The notes beneath the pieces are model-generated. The model had not been told where the DNA came from and did no database searches. It worked only from the letters and a program-made list of their open reading frames with translations. DNA of 64,000 nucleotides, from assembly GCF_014189855.1 (NCBI RefSeq), contig NZ_BJFN01000001.1:620001-684000 (forward strand), written 5' to 3'. Below, in pieces: positions 17,221 through 26,514 of the stretch. The position numbers and the translations under genes were made by a program. This DNA is from Buttiauxella sp. A111. GTDB lineage: Bacteria; Pseudomonadota; Gammaproteobacteria; Enterobacterales; Enterobacteriaceae. Position 1 is the stretch's first letter, and the number at the start of each line of letters is the position of its first letter.

Positions 17221-18477
17221 TTATGGTGTTTCGACTTGCTGTTTAATCAGGGTATAACGGTTAAGTAGCTGTTCCAGATGCTGTTCCGTCTGCGAAACCA
17301 ACGCCGGGGGCAACGTGGTACCCTGCGGCGTCTGGCTCAGTAAGTATAATTGCTCCTCCGCAGGAACTGACCTCCCAAAGTTCTGAGTTATCGCAAACAC
17401 CATTGATTTCAGCTCCGAGCCAGTCAGGTATTTTCCCTTGCGTTCATCCAGCTCATTGAGACGGCGGGTCATCTCATTTAAGCCTTCCATCCCCTGATGC
17501 CAGCCGGAGAGCACCTCGGGAGGCAAAGCATTTCCGGCGATACGCTGCTGCCACTGCGCTTTTAGTCTGTCGCGCTCTTCAGGTGCTGCCTTTGCGGCCA
17601 GCGCAAAGCCGTAGTCCTGTAGCCAGACGGGTGACTGTTGCCCCAGCCCGGTCAGCGCAGCGTCGTTGGAAGTCACAGGCAGAGTATTATCAGCCGGATG
17701 CAGCGTGTACCAGCCCCACAGCGCCAGCGCGCCGAACACCAGCGCCGAGACGACCCCGGCGGCAAAAACCGGCCAGCGCTTCGGCGACGGAAGCGTTTCG
17801 CGCACCACTTCCACCTTCACTTCCGGCTCCGGGCGTAACACATACACCTGACGGCTGATGTGCGGCGCAGTATCCAGCGCGGACGGCGAAACCCACGCAT
17901 GCGGCGGCAACGCGATGGCCGCCGTTGCCTCTTCCGGTGACGCGCTGTTTTCCAGCCGGACCCGCGCATTGTGTACCTGTTGCATCAGCGGCACAGTCTG
18001 GCAGGCATGCTTCAGCGCCTGACGGGTCAGCACATCGTCGAGTGTCGCCAGCAGATTTTCCGCCTGCATCAGCGAAGGGACATCGCTGTGGCTCAGTGAA
18101 AAGGTACGGAACGTTGTCTGCAGGCGCTGAAACAGGCCATTGAGGATTTCAGCCCGCGCGTGCACCGGCTGCGGCCAGAGCTGCGCCCACTGATAGTTCA
18201 GCAGCGCGTTGAGTATCGCCAGCCCCTCGTTCATCCCACTGACGCGGGCCAGATGGCAACGCGCCAGGGTGTACCAGGCGCCGGTCTGCAACTCCACGCC
18301 ATTACGTTCGAACAGCGAGAGCGACAGTGCTTCCGCCTGTTTCCAGTCCACATCCGGGCGTGCCGGATGCGAGAGTTTCGCCATCTCTTCGCGCAGGGCG
18401 ATAAAATCCGCGAGCGTGCGCGGGTCACTGCCGGTTTTTACCGGGCGGGGTTGTACGTCGTGCATAATGGGACTCAT
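17221..18477 (-). CDS. T6SS TssA-like protein with ImpA_N and VasL domains (TagA/VasL-like)
   Basis: 418 aa. An ImpA_N-like domain covers about 15-135 (R-TLADFIALREEMAKLSHPARPDVDWK), one membrane helix about 238-262 (WPVFAAGVVSALVFGALALW), and a VasL-type C-terminal domain about 280-415. Proteins of this build, such as TagA of enteroaggregative E. coli, are TssA relatives anchored in the inner membrane that stop and hold the sheath tip at the far side of the cell. It is distinct from the true TssA at 34814. Last T6SS structural gene in the run. Confidence 0.8.
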   Translation of the reverse strand: MSPIMHDVQPRPVKTGSDPRTLADFIALREEMAKLSHPARPDVDWKQAEALSLSLFERNGVELQTGAWYTLARCHLARVSGMNEGLAILNALLNYQWAQLWPQPVHARAEILNGLFQRLQTTFRTFSLSHSDVPSLMQAENLLATLDDVLTRQALKHACQTVPLMQQVHNARVRLENSASPEEATAAIALPPHAWVSPSALDTAPHISRQVYVLRPEPEVKVEVVRETLPSPKRWPVFAAGVVSALVFGALALWGWYTLHPADNTLPVTSNDAALTGLGQQSPVWLQDYGFALAAKAAPEERDRLKAQWQQRIAGNALPPEVLSGWHQGMEGLNEMTRRLNELDERKGKYLTGSELKSMVFAITQNFGRSVPAEEQLYLLSQTPQGTTLPPALVSQTEQHLEQLLNRYTLIKQQVETP

Positions 18478-18542
18478 CGTCAGAATAGAAAAACTGGCCG
18501 TGTGTTACCTGAAAAAGGGCAAACGAGGATGAACAGGGTGAG

Positions 18543-19598
18543 TTACCAGCGGCCTGATGCACCACCGCCTCCGCTACTCCCTCCTCCCCCGCTGAATCCT
18601 CCACCGCTGCCGCCTCTTCTGCTAAATCCACTTCCTGAACGACCCGAACCACTGCTGCCACCGCCCCTGCCTCCGCCTGAACGACCGCCCCGCGTCATAC
18701 CGATATACAGCACCAGGCAAACCAGAAAGGCGATACCCGCCATGACAACATCGCGGCTAATCACCAGCACGGCAGCGGCCACCATCAGGCTACTGAAGAG
18801 CGATCGCTTAAAAGGACTAAACTTGCGGAAAAACAGCGCTGGCACTATTGGCATCAGCATAAACCCGCCGAATAACCATGCGCCTATAGAATCAACGCCA
18901 CTCTCCGTTGAGTCCGACGTTTCCCCGACATCAGCATAGGATGCGGCAAATGCCGGATCCGTCGACATCTGAATGAGCGAGTCCACGCCCGACTCGATCC
19001 CCCCGGCATAATCGTCCCGTTTAAAATACGGCACGATATCGCGGTTGATCACCTGACTTGCCTGCAAATCCGTCACGGTACCTTCCAGTCCGTAGCCCAC
19101 TTCAATACGTAGCGTGTGGTCAGCTTTTGCCACAATCAGCAGCAAACCGTCATCACGCTTTTTATCGCCCAGCTTCCAGCTTTCGAACACACGGGTCGCA
19201 TACTGCTCAATGGTCTCTTCCCCCGTCGACTCCACCATCAGTACGGCAAGCTGATGCCCTGTACTCTGCTCATACTGTGCGAGTGACTGCGTCAGCGCAG
19301 CGCTGGCCTCGGCAGATAACGTACCCGTGGTGTCCGTCACCCGCTGACGCAGGTCAGGAACAGCAACCTGGCCTGAAGGTGATAGTTCAGGGACAGAGAC
19401 ATCTTCTGCCTGGGATATCTCAGGCGCCGCGACCTCTTCTTGTTCCGGTGACATCTCAGGAACAGCCCCCTGTTCTGTCTGTGTCATTTGGGGAACTGCC
19501 ACCTGTGCTGGCAGGGCAATATCAGAAGCCACCGTCCGTTCTGCCTGAGTCATCAGAGGCCACAAAAGAGCCAGTGCAACCCACATCAGGCGCTTCAT
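18543..19598 (-). CDS. TPM-domain (YgcG-family) membrane protein with Gly/Ser-rich tail
   Basis: 351 aa. A signal peptide ends near residue 19. A Pro/Glu-rich stretch (about 25-85) has imperfect 11-13-residue repeats of the type VxVPEMSPxQ. The TPM domain is at about 85-215 (DTTGTLSAEASAALTQSL, RIEVGYGLEG), two hydrophobic segments at about 240-310, and the tail is almost only Gly, Ser and Arg, ending GASGRW. TPM/YgcG proteins are often paired with LemA. It overlaps the upstream LemA gene by 4 bp. Role unknown, probably envelope-related. Confidence 0.8.
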   Translation of the reverse strand: MKRLMWVALALLWPLMTQAERTVASDIALPAQVAVPQMTQTEQGAVPEMSPEQEEVAAPEISQAEDVSVPELSPSGQVAVPDLRQRVTDTTGTLSAEASAALTQSLAQYEQSTGHQLAVLMVESTGEETIEQYATRVFESWKLGDKKRDDGLLLIVAKADHTLRIEVGYGLEGTVTDLQASQVINRDIVPYFKRDDYAGGIESGVDSLIQMSTDPAFAASYADVGETSDSTESGVDSIGAWLFGGFMLMPIVPALFFRKFSPFKRSLFSSLMVAAAVLVISRDVVMAGIAFLVCLVLYIGMTRGGRSGGGRGGGSSGSGRSGSGFSRRGGSGGGFSGGGGSSGGGGASGRW

Positions 19599-20209
19599 TG
19601 CTGCACCGGACGCGGAGTTGAAAAATCAACCGTCGGGGCAGTCGTCACTTTTGCCATATCATTCGGCTGGAAATTTTGTTTCCTTTCATAGCCCATGATC
19701 CGGGCGAGGATCACCCCTGGAAACTGGCGTATTTGCAGGTTATATTCCTGCACCGCCAGTACATAGCGATGACGCGCGACCGCGATACGGTTTTCGGTGC
19801 CTTCGAGCTGAACCATCAGGTTGGTGAACATCGTATCGGCTTTCAGCTCCGGGTAGCGTTCACTGATGACCAACAGGCGGGAGAGAGCTGAACTTAGCTC
19901 CTGCTGCGAGCGTTGGTAGGCCTGCATATTCTGAGCGTTTTTTGGCGCATGTTGCCCCTGACTGACGCTGCCAATTCTTGCCCGGGCATCCGCAATATCT
20001 TTAAAAACAGACTCTTCATGGCTGGCGTAGCCTTTCACCGTGGCCACCAGGCTCGGGATAAGATCAGCCCGACGCTGATACTGGTTGAGAACTTCCGACC
20101 ACTGCGCATCGACCGCTTCATCGCTGGCCTGGATATCGTTATAGCCACAGCCGGACAAGAACAGCACACTGGCACACACCGTCAGCCACTGGAAAAATCG
20201 AATCATCAA
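19595..20209 (-). CDS. LemA-family lipoprotein
   Basis: 204 aa. A lipoprotein signal ends at LSGC21-G; Gly at +2 predicts outer-membrane sorting. The LemA fold (about 30-190) has the characteristic W-x3-L-x2-Y-x2-R-x2-L-IPSLVATVKGY opening and a later FPGVILARIMGY. Function of the family is not established. It is coupled to the TPM gene (4-bp overlap). The pair is inserted between the lipid-synthesis genes and the TagA-like gene. Confidence 0.85.
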   Translation of the reverse strand: MMIRFFQWLTVCASVLFLSGCGYNDIQASDEAVDAQWSEVLNQYQRRADLIPSLVATVKGYASHEESVFKDIADARARIGSVSQGQHAPKNAQNMQAYQRSQQELSSALSRLLVISERYPELKADTMFTNLMVQLEGTENRIAVARHRYVLAVQEYNLQIRQFPGVILARIMGYERKQNFQPNDMAKVTTAPTVDFSTPRPVQQ

Positions 20210-20272
20210 AGCAACATCCTTTTATTAAAAACAGGGAGGTAGGGGGGTAAAGACAGCGGTTCAACACAGGTT

Positions 20273-21208
20273 TCAGGTGAAATGAAACCGGACCAGATGG
20301 AAAAACACCGGCGCGGCAAAACAAAGCGAATCAATCCTGTCCATCATGCCGCCGTGGCCTTCAATCATGGCGCCAAAATCTTTTACGCCACGGTCGCGTT
20401 TAATGGCAGACATGCACAGCCCGCCCGCGAATCCCAGCAGAGTTATCACCAGAGAAATCAGTGCCGCCTGCCACGGAGCAAAAGGCGTTACCCACCAGAG
20501 CAGCGTGCCGACAAGCGTTGCCGAGGCAATGCCACCGACAAATCCTTCAATGGTTTTATTGGGACTCAGACGAGGTGCGATGGGCCGTTTCCCCATCAGT
20601 TTGCCGAAGACATACTGCAAAACATCCGATATCTGTACGACAATCATCAGGAACAACAGTAGCTTAATATTCTGATGTTCATACCCCGGGATCGGCAGCA
20701 TCAGTAAGGCGGGCGCATAGCTGATGCAATACACCGCAATCATCATGCTCCACTGTATTTTGGCGCTTCGCTCGAGGAAGTTATGCGAATCTCCGGCCAG
20801 AGCCATTCGGGTCGGAATAAATAAGAACGCATACACCGGAATAAAAATGGCGAAGACACCGTACCACTGCATGCCGACCAGTAAATATTGCACCGGCAGG
20901 ATAATGAAGAAACACCAGAAGAGTGCTTCATGGTCTCCACGTCGGGTGGGGGTCAGCGTGACGCACTCCCTTAAAGCCAACAGTGACATTATCGCGAACA
21001 ACAATGTTGACCCAATGGGTCCAAACCACATCGCCGCCACCGACAGCAGACACATCATCCACCAGGCACGAATGCGGGCATTGAGGTTCACAATAACCGG
21101 CGTTCGGCCTTTGGCTTTTTCAATAATGAACCCAGTGATGCTGGCAAAGACCAGCAACCCAAATAATCCCGCCAGCAGATAGACCAGCGCCTTGTCCTGA
21201 AAATTCAT
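20273..21208 (-). CDS. CDP-diglyceride synthetase family protein (CdsA/YnbB-like)
   Basis: 311 aa with about eight membrane helices. The C-terminal CdsA signature is clear: SPNKTIEGFVGG and then SAIKRDRGVKDFGAMIEGHGG with MMDRID. The enzyme transfers CMP from CTP to phosphatidic acid, giving CDP-diacylglycerol. The Pro of the usual PGHGG is Glu here (EGHGG), as I recall for YnbB. It overlaps the acyltransferase by 4 bp, so the two are translationally coupled. Probably an accessory paralogue, not the housekeeping CdsA. Confidence 0.87.
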   Translation of the reverse strand: MNFQDKALVYLLAGLFGLLVFASITGFIIEKAKGRTPVIVNLNARIRAWWMMCLLSVAAMWFGPIGSTLLFAIMSLLALRECVTLTPTRRGDHEALFWCFFIILPVQYLLVGMQWYGVFAIFIPVYAFLFIPTRMALAGDSHNFLERSAKIQWSMMIAVYCISYAPALLMLPIPGYEHQNIKLLLFLMIVVQISDVLQYVFGKLMGKRPIAPRLSPNKTIEGFVGGIASATLVGTLLWWVTPFAPWQAALISLVITLLGFAGGLCMSAIKRDRGVKDFGAMIEGHGGMMDRIDSLCFAAPVFFHLVRFHFT

Positions 21209-21858
21209 GATTTAAGTTCCTCGAGTGCTTCCCTGGCGCGTTGCAAAAATGCCGCTTTTTCTTCCCCTTCCTGCGGCGAACAGATGGGTTCACCAAAAGT
21301 GGCGGAACACAATACCGGCACCACCAGACGGGAACCTTTTGGCAGCACGCGATTCAGATTTTCAAGGTAGACAGGCACCAGTTGTGCATCGGGATTCATC
21401 CGAGCCAGATGCAAGAGACCACTTTTGAACGTTGAAATTTCGTCGCCATTTCCCCGCGTCCCCTCCGGGAAAATAATCAGCGACTGCGCGTTATTGAGCG
21501 CTTCACTCATCAGCGCCAGTGCGTTATTGGGCTGACTCCCCTGCTCTGCGGAAGGGAGACGCTTAATCAGGACGGCATTAAAAATACGCCGGGCGATATA
21601 GCGACGTAGTTTCGTTGCCAGCCAGTAATCCGCCGCGGCAACCGGACGAACAGCAGATCGCAACTGAGCAGGCATACTGGCCCAAATCACAATGCCATCA
21701 AGATGGCTGGTGTGATTGGCATAATAAATTCTGACCAGGCTCTTATCCGGTACAGGAGCAAGCCAACGGGCACGCACGCCCGTGAGCAAACGGCAGACAC
21801 GAATCAGACATCCTGCCACCAGTCGACTATCCAGGCTGGACTTCGCAACATTACTCAT
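21205..21858 (-). CDS. 1-acyl-glycerol-3-phosphate acyltransferase-like (PlsC family)
   Basis: 217 aa. The acyltransferase motif I NHTSHLDG (HX4D) is at about 49-55 and motif III FPEGTRG at about 137-143, typical of PlsC-type enzymes that acylate lysophosphatidic acid. It overlaps the CDP-alcohol phosphatidyltransferase by 8 bp and the CdsA-like gene by 4 bp. The three resemble the phospholipid part of the E. coli ynb cluster. Confidence 0.87.
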   Translation of the reverse strand: MSNVAKSSLDSRLVAGCLIRVCRLLTGVRARWLAPVPDKSLVRIYYANHTSHLDGIVIWASMPAQLRSAVRPVAAADYWLATKLRRYIARRIFNAVLIKRLPSAEQGSQPNNALALMSEALNNAQSLIIFPEGTRGNGDEISTFKSGLLHLARMNPDAQLVPVYLENLNRVLPKGSRLVVPVLCSATFGEPICSPQEGEEKAAFLQRAREALEELKS

Positions 21859-22534
21859 CTGTTTTCTCCTGTGTCACCGCGTTCTGATGCAACTCATCCA
21901 GAATGCGTTTCCCACGCCTCCAGCAGGTGAAAAGCGAACCAAGACTAATAACCGCCAGACACAGGAAAAGCAGTTTTTGCCCGTAGTGAGTCGGGAGAAA
22001 AAGCGCCAGCAGAGTGCAACCGTACAGTAATGCCATCCGGTGCTGCTTCGCCATCGGCCCTAAAAAGTGCTGGCGAAGACCACAGGTTCCTCCGAGCAGG
22101 CGCAGATATGCGGTCATCAGCGCCAGCAATGCCGCAATCCAGCCCAGTGTTCCGGCGAACGGGAGTTCATTCAGGCCATACCCAACGCCAACGAAAATCA
22201 GCGTATCGGACAGCCTGTCCGGAAGTTCGTTGTAGACCGGCCCGGCGGGTGTCGCCAGCCCTCCTTCTACGGCCACCATGCCATCCAGCAGATTGCAAAT
22301 AAGTCGCCCCTGAATCAAAGCCGCCGCCAGCAGCAACAGGCCGTCTCTGATGAACCAGGATGAAAAATTAAAGGCCAGTAAAAAGCACAGGCCGGAAAGC
22401 AGCGCGCATCCGGAACTGGCCAGTGAAATCTGGTTTGGCGTGATGCCCTTGTTTTTTAGCCACAGTGCACTTTTTTTTGCCCACGGTTTATCGCGAGTCG
22501 CGATGGGGCGGCGATCGTTAATATTTACTGCCAT
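21851..22534 (-). CDS. CDP-alcohol phosphatidyltransferase family protein
   Basis: 227 aa from ATG 22534; an in-frame GTG 75 bases upstream would add 25 residues with a poor ribosome site. Four or five membrane helices. The catalytic region reads LLDGMVAVEGG then G-x3-NELPDRLSD, a variant of DGxxARx8Gx3Dx3D: the Arg is Val and the first late Asp is Asn, as in YnbA-like relatives. It would attach an alcohol headgroup to CDP-diacylglycerol supplied by the neighbouring CdsA-like enzyme. The headgroup cannot be predicted. Confidence 0.8.
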   Translation of the reverse strand: MAVNINDRRPIATRDKPWAKKSALWLKNKGITPNQISLASSGCALLSGLCFLLAFNFSSWFIRDGLLLLAAALIQGRLICNLLDGMVAVEGGLATPAGPVYNELPDRLSDTLIFVGVGYGLNELPFAGTLGWIAALLALMTAYLRLLGGTCGLRQHFLGPMAKQHRMALLYGCTLLALFLPTHYGQKLLFLCLAVISLGSLFTCWRRGKRILDELHQNAVTQEKTDE

Positions 22535-22615
22535 AAGTTCTGTACTCGTTGCGGGTAGGATTGGTACTGGTACCTTACAGCCAGTCTTCCATCGATTCCT
22601 GGCTGACACAGCCCA

Positions 22616-23053
22616 TTACATCCGGGTATTAATGTAGCTCTGCTGTTTAAGGTGTCGCATCAGCACCCTTCCCTCTGGCATAAACGCTGTGCCGTAGCGC
22701 ACCAGACCAACACCTTTTAATTCCGCATCAATCGCGTATTCGAGATGTCCCGGTTCGCTTTGTGGCAACAAAATGACGTTCAGACTTTTCAGGCGTGGTT
22801 CGTATTTCAGCAGCGTGCCCGAAAGCATGGTCAGCAGCGAATGCGCGGTGCCGGGCATTCCCTGCAGGATTTTGCTCATATCCGGCAGACCGTAATCCGG
22901 AAGATGGCTGAGGCTGCCCGCCCGGCAGTTGAGAATACGCTGCATGTTATCGAGCACCGACATAATGACCTGATTCTCTTCGCTGATGTCGCGCAGCTCG
23001 AGGCCTCCGGCGAAATTACCGGTCAGCATTTCGTAGACAGAAGGTTGTGCCAT
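22616..23053 (-). CDS. tssE: T6SS baseplate subunit TssE
   Basis: 145 aa, gp25-like. It has the family's SVLDNMQRILNCRAGSLSHLPDYGLPDM segment (about 32-60), the usual anchor for the wedge complex TssEFG that starts sheath assembly. It begins one base after the tssJ stop, with the ribosome site AAGGA inside tssJ. Last core T6SS gene before the lipid genes. Confidence 0.92.
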   Translation of the reverse strand: MAQPSVYEMLTGNFAGGLELRDISEENQVIMSVLDNMQRILNCRAGSLSHLPDYGLPDMSKILQGMPGTAHSLLTMLSGTLLKYEPRLKSLNVILLPQSEPGHLEYAIDAELKGVGLVRYGTAFMPEGRVLMRHLKQQSYINTRM

Positions 23054-23054
23054 C

Positions 23055-23597
23055 TCATTTATCCTTCAGGGGCAGCAAGGTCATCCCCTGATTATTGAGC
23101 TCAATCTGGCGGGCCTTATCCGGGTCGAGATCGTCACGGCTCAGCACCAGTCGCCAGGTGTTATTGGTGACATCAGGTGCCAGAAACAGCCCTGCCACTG
23201 CCACATACTGGGCTGTCTCATCCAGAGGTACATCGAAGCTGACGGCACCGCCCGGACGAATACGAATATCTTTCTCCGCCACCAGGTCAGCTTTAATCGC
23301 CTGGCTGTCATCAGCAAACAGCGACGGATAATCCGTACCGTCAAACACCTTGCGGTCTCTGAGTTGGTAGATGCGCACCACCGTCGCCAGCGGTGCACCG
23401 TTCGCATTGTTGTTCACCGCATCGCGCGCCCGAATATCCAGATGCAGCGTTTTTACCTGCTTGTAGAAAATGGATTTCGTCACCGCGACGGTGCTGTCGG
23501 TCACTTTCTGGGTCAGCCCGCAACCGCTCAGGGTTGCCGTGATGGCCAGCGCCAACAGGATGTAACAAGTTTTACCAGCGATAGTCGCCATGTTCAT
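23055..23597 (-). CDS. tssJ: T6SS outer-membrane lipoprotein TssJ
   Basis: 180 aa from ATG 23597, chosen because GGAGGGAG lies just upstream and the protein then begins with a lipoprotein signal ending LSGC-G. The frame is open 30 codons further upstream inside tssG. Gly at +2 predicts outer-membrane sorting, as needed for TssJ, which holds the C-terminal periplasmic part of TssM. A transthyretin-like beta-sandwich follows (VVRIYQLRDRKVFDGTDYPSLF). It overlaps the 3' end of tssG by 26 bp. Confidence 0.9.
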   Translation of the reverse strand: MNMATIAGKTCYILLALAITATLSGCGLTQKVTDSTVAVTKSIFYKQVKTLHLDIRARDAVNNNANGAPLATVVRIYQLRDRKVFDGTDYPSLFADDSQAIKADLVAEKDIRIRPGGAVSFDVPLDETAQYVAVAGLFLAPDVTNNTWRLVLSRDDLDPDKARQIELNNQGMTLLPLKDK

Positions 23598-24678
23598 CGG
23601 TCTCCCTCCGGTGAAGATTTTCCTGAACGCGCTGCCAGCGGCCCAGGTTAATCGTAATAAGTTCATCGTTATTTTTTGTAGTGGCAACCGCGCGCTGCGT
23701 GCGCATTACCGCGGTACGCCCCAATAGCACGCCGCTGTCTTGCGGCTGACAGGAAAGCTGTGCATCCGGTAACAGGCTGCGTAAAACAGAGAGTTGCAGG
23801 CGCACATGCAGGCGCGAGCCGAGGTAAACATGCAGTAAGGCCAGCAAATCGGTATGCAGTTGCCCACCGGGCAGCCATTCACGGGCTTCATCTGCATTGT
23901 TCGTTTTCAGACTCAGTAATATCTGGCTGTTCACATCCACCGCGTGGGTCCCCATCACCGGGCTGCTGCGCATGCTGACGGGCTGGCGCGCGCTCATGGC
24001 CAGTTGGTTACGCAACGGGATGCGCAACCGGTCGTGCGCAATGACGGTAGCCTGCGTATCCGGCGCAAGTAGCTGAACCAGTGCCACCACACCTTCGCTG
24101 GTGCGGGTCGGCAGGCGCATCATGCTGGTCAGCGCCAGGAAACGGGAAACCGGCGTGGCAATATGCTTCGCGCTCCCCTCAATCCCCAACCCGCACAGAC
24201 TCAGCAGATATTTCGAGGTTCTGTCCGTACCGCCTGGTGCAAAGGTGGCGGGATACGAATACTTGCGCCAGATGCGGTAGTACTGGGTGATCATCCGGTG
24301 ATTAAAAATATCCAGAAAATCACTAACCGCTTCGTACCCTTCCCGGCGCTGGGTGATGTCGTCGATATAGGCCGTCGGCAGCGGTGATTCCACGCCGTAC
24401 AGGCCCATAAAGGTGGTGCGAATGGTCGGCGGCAGGTGCGGCTGGTCCGGGAATTCCACCCGTTTAAACTCGCTGGCCGGAAACCCCATCCCGGGATGCG
24501 GACGAAAACGCACCGGATCATGTTTGACCTGCCAGTGGCTGCCCAGTGCGGGCGCGTCCGGCTGGCTCTGCTCGAGCAACTGACAGAAGCGATAAAACTG
24601 CGTGTACGGCAGCTTATCGCGCATCTGCTCAATTAGCCGGGCAGACGCTGATTGTGGTTCTCTTTCCATCGGATACAT
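23572..24678 (-). CDS. tssG: T6SS baseplate subunit TssG
   Basis: 368 aa, usual for TssG. The N-terminal FYRFCQLLEQ and the sequence FMGLYGVESPLPTAYIDDI with DFLDIFNHRMITQYYRIWRKY are family hallmarks. TssG bridges two TssF molecules in the baseplate wedge. ATG 24678 has AAAGG 5 bases upstream and overlaps tssF by 46 bp. Confidence 0.93.
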   Translation of the reverse strand: MYPMEREPQSASARLIEQMRDKLPYTQFYRFCQLLEQSQPDAPALGSHWQVKHDPVRFRPHPGMGFPASEFKRVEFPDQPHLPPTIRTTFMGLYGVESPLPTAYIDDITQRREGYEAVSDFLDIFNHRMITQYYRIWRKYSYPATFAPGGTDRTSKYLLSLCGLGIEGSAKHIATPVSRFLALTSMMRLPTRTSEGVVALVQLLAPDTQATVIAHDRLRIPLRNQLAMSARQPVSMRSSPVMGTHAVDVNSQILLSLKTNNADEAREWLPGGQLHTDLLALLHVYLGSRLHVRLQLSVLRSLLPDAQLSCQPQDSGVLLGRTAVMRTQRAVATTKNNDELITINLGRWQRVQENLHRRETDEHGDYRW

Positions 24679-26396
24679 TTGCCTTTGGGCTGAACGATTA
24701 GGGTGAGTTGGTTAAACAGGTGAATATCGGCATAGAGCGCCAGGAAACGGTTGAGCATTTCGCCGAACAGGTGAATATCTCCTTCGCCGGTAAAGCCATT
24801 GCCGTCAATCGTCACTTCCATATCAATACCGCGCAGCAAAAAGCCCTTCTCGAAACGCTGCACCTGGTGATGGCGCACTTCAAGGATGGCGTCCAGACGG
24901 CGGTTATTCAGCTCATCACCCTGCCAGTTGTACAGCTCCAGCGTGCCGCGCAGGACTTCCGCGCTACTCATCAGATTGAGGTAGCTGGAACCGAGGTGGC
25001 TTAGCACCCGCCACTGAAAACGGTCTTCCGCAGGGGGATAGGCGGGCAGCGTCGGTTTACACAGGTTGCGCACTTTGAGTGGCGTCTGCAGCACCGCTTC
25101 GCAGTAGTCGAGCAGCGTGCTTTGCAGCGCCTTGCGCGGCAACTGGCCGTTGGTCCCGGTGATTTTCAGCGACACCGCCTCGCGCACAAACTCACGATCG
25201 GCTTCCCAATGCACGCCTCCGAGGATAAGCCAGGTATCATGCAGTCCGGTCACTCCTCGCTTGACGCGGGTATGGAAGTAACGCTCCGGCGCATGACGGC
25301 GCTGCATCCCGCCTCGATGTCGGAAACTGGTAAAGGGTACGTAGGAGGCTTCCGACGTGCGGCTCGAACCGGTCACCGAATCCACCGAATAAATCTCGGT
25401 ATGCCCGTCCTGCAAACGACGCGGACGCAACAGGTATTCGCTTTCCAGCCCGTTAATAATCAGCGGGTCGGCTTCCATGGAGAACAGGTTGATGACGGGG
25501 ACACAGTGCAGATGCAGCACATCGTCAGTCACCGGTAAATCACCAGGCCACTGGCTGTTCAGCACCACTTCAATATCGAACCACTCAATGCCCGCAGGCA
25601 GGGTGATGTTCTCCAGCCCGTTGAGGTTCACAAACATAAACTTCTCGCGGAAGGTGAAATACTCCAGCAGCAACTGGTAACCGCTGAACGCACTCTCCCC
25701 TTTCGGCCACAGCAAATCTTCATCGGCAAAACCGCCCGGTGAGAACCAGCCATCGAGCCGAATGCGGTCAGTCTGCCCCGGCAGACGCAGATACAGTGCC
25801 GCCTGGCGACGGGTCAGTGCTAAATGCAACGCGCTGCTGACCGGCGCATCACCCGCCAGATAAAAGCTCAGGCGCTTCAAATCCACCTGCGACCAGTCCG
25901 CCTGTGTACTGCACGCCAGGCGCACGCGCAGCACCGAACGCCCGTCCGGCTCGGTCGCCATCACCACTTTGGCGACTTCAAGCGGGTTGAGTACCATATC
26001 GCGGGTGGTGCGGTACTGGCAGACGGTATTTTTCGGCCCGACAGGACGGGAAAACACTTCCATCTCCGCAGGGACCACTTCGGCGATTTTCATCGCCGGA
26101 ACATCCGGGGAGAGCGCCACAATCGACAACGACGGAATGGTGCGCAGATAGTGCGGCCACAGCATGCTCACCAGCCCTTCGGTGAACTCCGGCAGGTCGT
26201 CATCAATCTTTTCGCGCAACCGCCCCATTGAGAAGGCAAAACCTTCAAAGATGCGCTCTACATAAGGGTCCGGTGTGCCGGGTTTATCGAGGTCTAACAT
26301 CGCCGCCCGATCGGGATGCGTCTGAGCAAACTCTTTTCCCGCCTCGCGCAGATAGCGCAATTCGGTGTCGTAATAACGCAGGGTTAAGTCTTTCAT
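24633..26396 (-). CDS. tssF: T6SS baseplate subunit TssF
   Basis: 587 aa from ATG 26396 (MKDLTLRYYDTELRYLREAG), the usual family start; the frame is open 14 codons further. It carries the conserved GTPDPYVERIFEGFAFSMGRLREKIDDDLPEFTEGL motif region at about 40-75, and WPHYLRTIPS. Large wedge component that contacts TssG, TssE and VgrG. The 5' side is separated from the DUF2135 gene by 169 bp with a strong inverted repeat, so tssFGJE may have partly separate expression. Confidence 0.93.
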   Translation of the reverse strand: MKDLTLRYYDTELRYLREAGKEFAQTHPDRAAMLDLDKPGTPDPYVERIFEGFAFSMGRLREKIDDDLPEFTEGLVSMLWPHYLRTIPSLSIVALSPDVPAMKIAEVVPAEMEVFSRPVGPKNTVCQYRTTRDMVLNPLEVAKVVMATEPDGRSVLRVRLACSTQADWSQVDLKRLSFYLAGDAPVSSALHLALTRRQAALYLRLPGQTDRIRLDGWFSPGGFADEDLLWPKGESAFSGYQLLLEYFTFREKFMFVNLNGLENITLPAGIEWFDIEVVLNSQWPGDLPVTDDVLHLHCVPVINLFSMEADPLIINGLESEYLLRPRRLQDGHTEIYSVDSVTGSSRTSEASYVPFTSFRHRGGMQRRHAPERYFHTRVKRGVTGLHDTWLILGGVHWEADREFVREAVSLKITGTNGQLPRKALQSTLLDYCEAVLQTPLKVRNLCKPTLPAYPPAEDRFQWRVLSHLGSSYLNLMSSAEVLRGTLELYNWQGDELNNRRLDAILEVRHHQVQRFEKGFLLRGIDMEVTIDGNGFTGEGDIHLFGEMLNRFLALYADIHLFNQLTLIVQPKGKCIRWKENHNQRLPG

Positions 26397-26514
26397 ATTT
26401 TCCATTCGATGCAACGAAGTTCGATCGTTTGAATACAACCGTAAAAGAATCGGCCTTGTGTTTTTAGAATACTATTAGCGTTTAATAAAAACTGAATGAT
26501 TAACATACCGAGGG

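Noticed and set aside
18160..18939. A 259-codon plus-strand frame with Pro-rich runs
   Set aside because: The proline runs are the antisense of the Gly-rich tail of the TPM protein; it crosses two real genes on the other strand.
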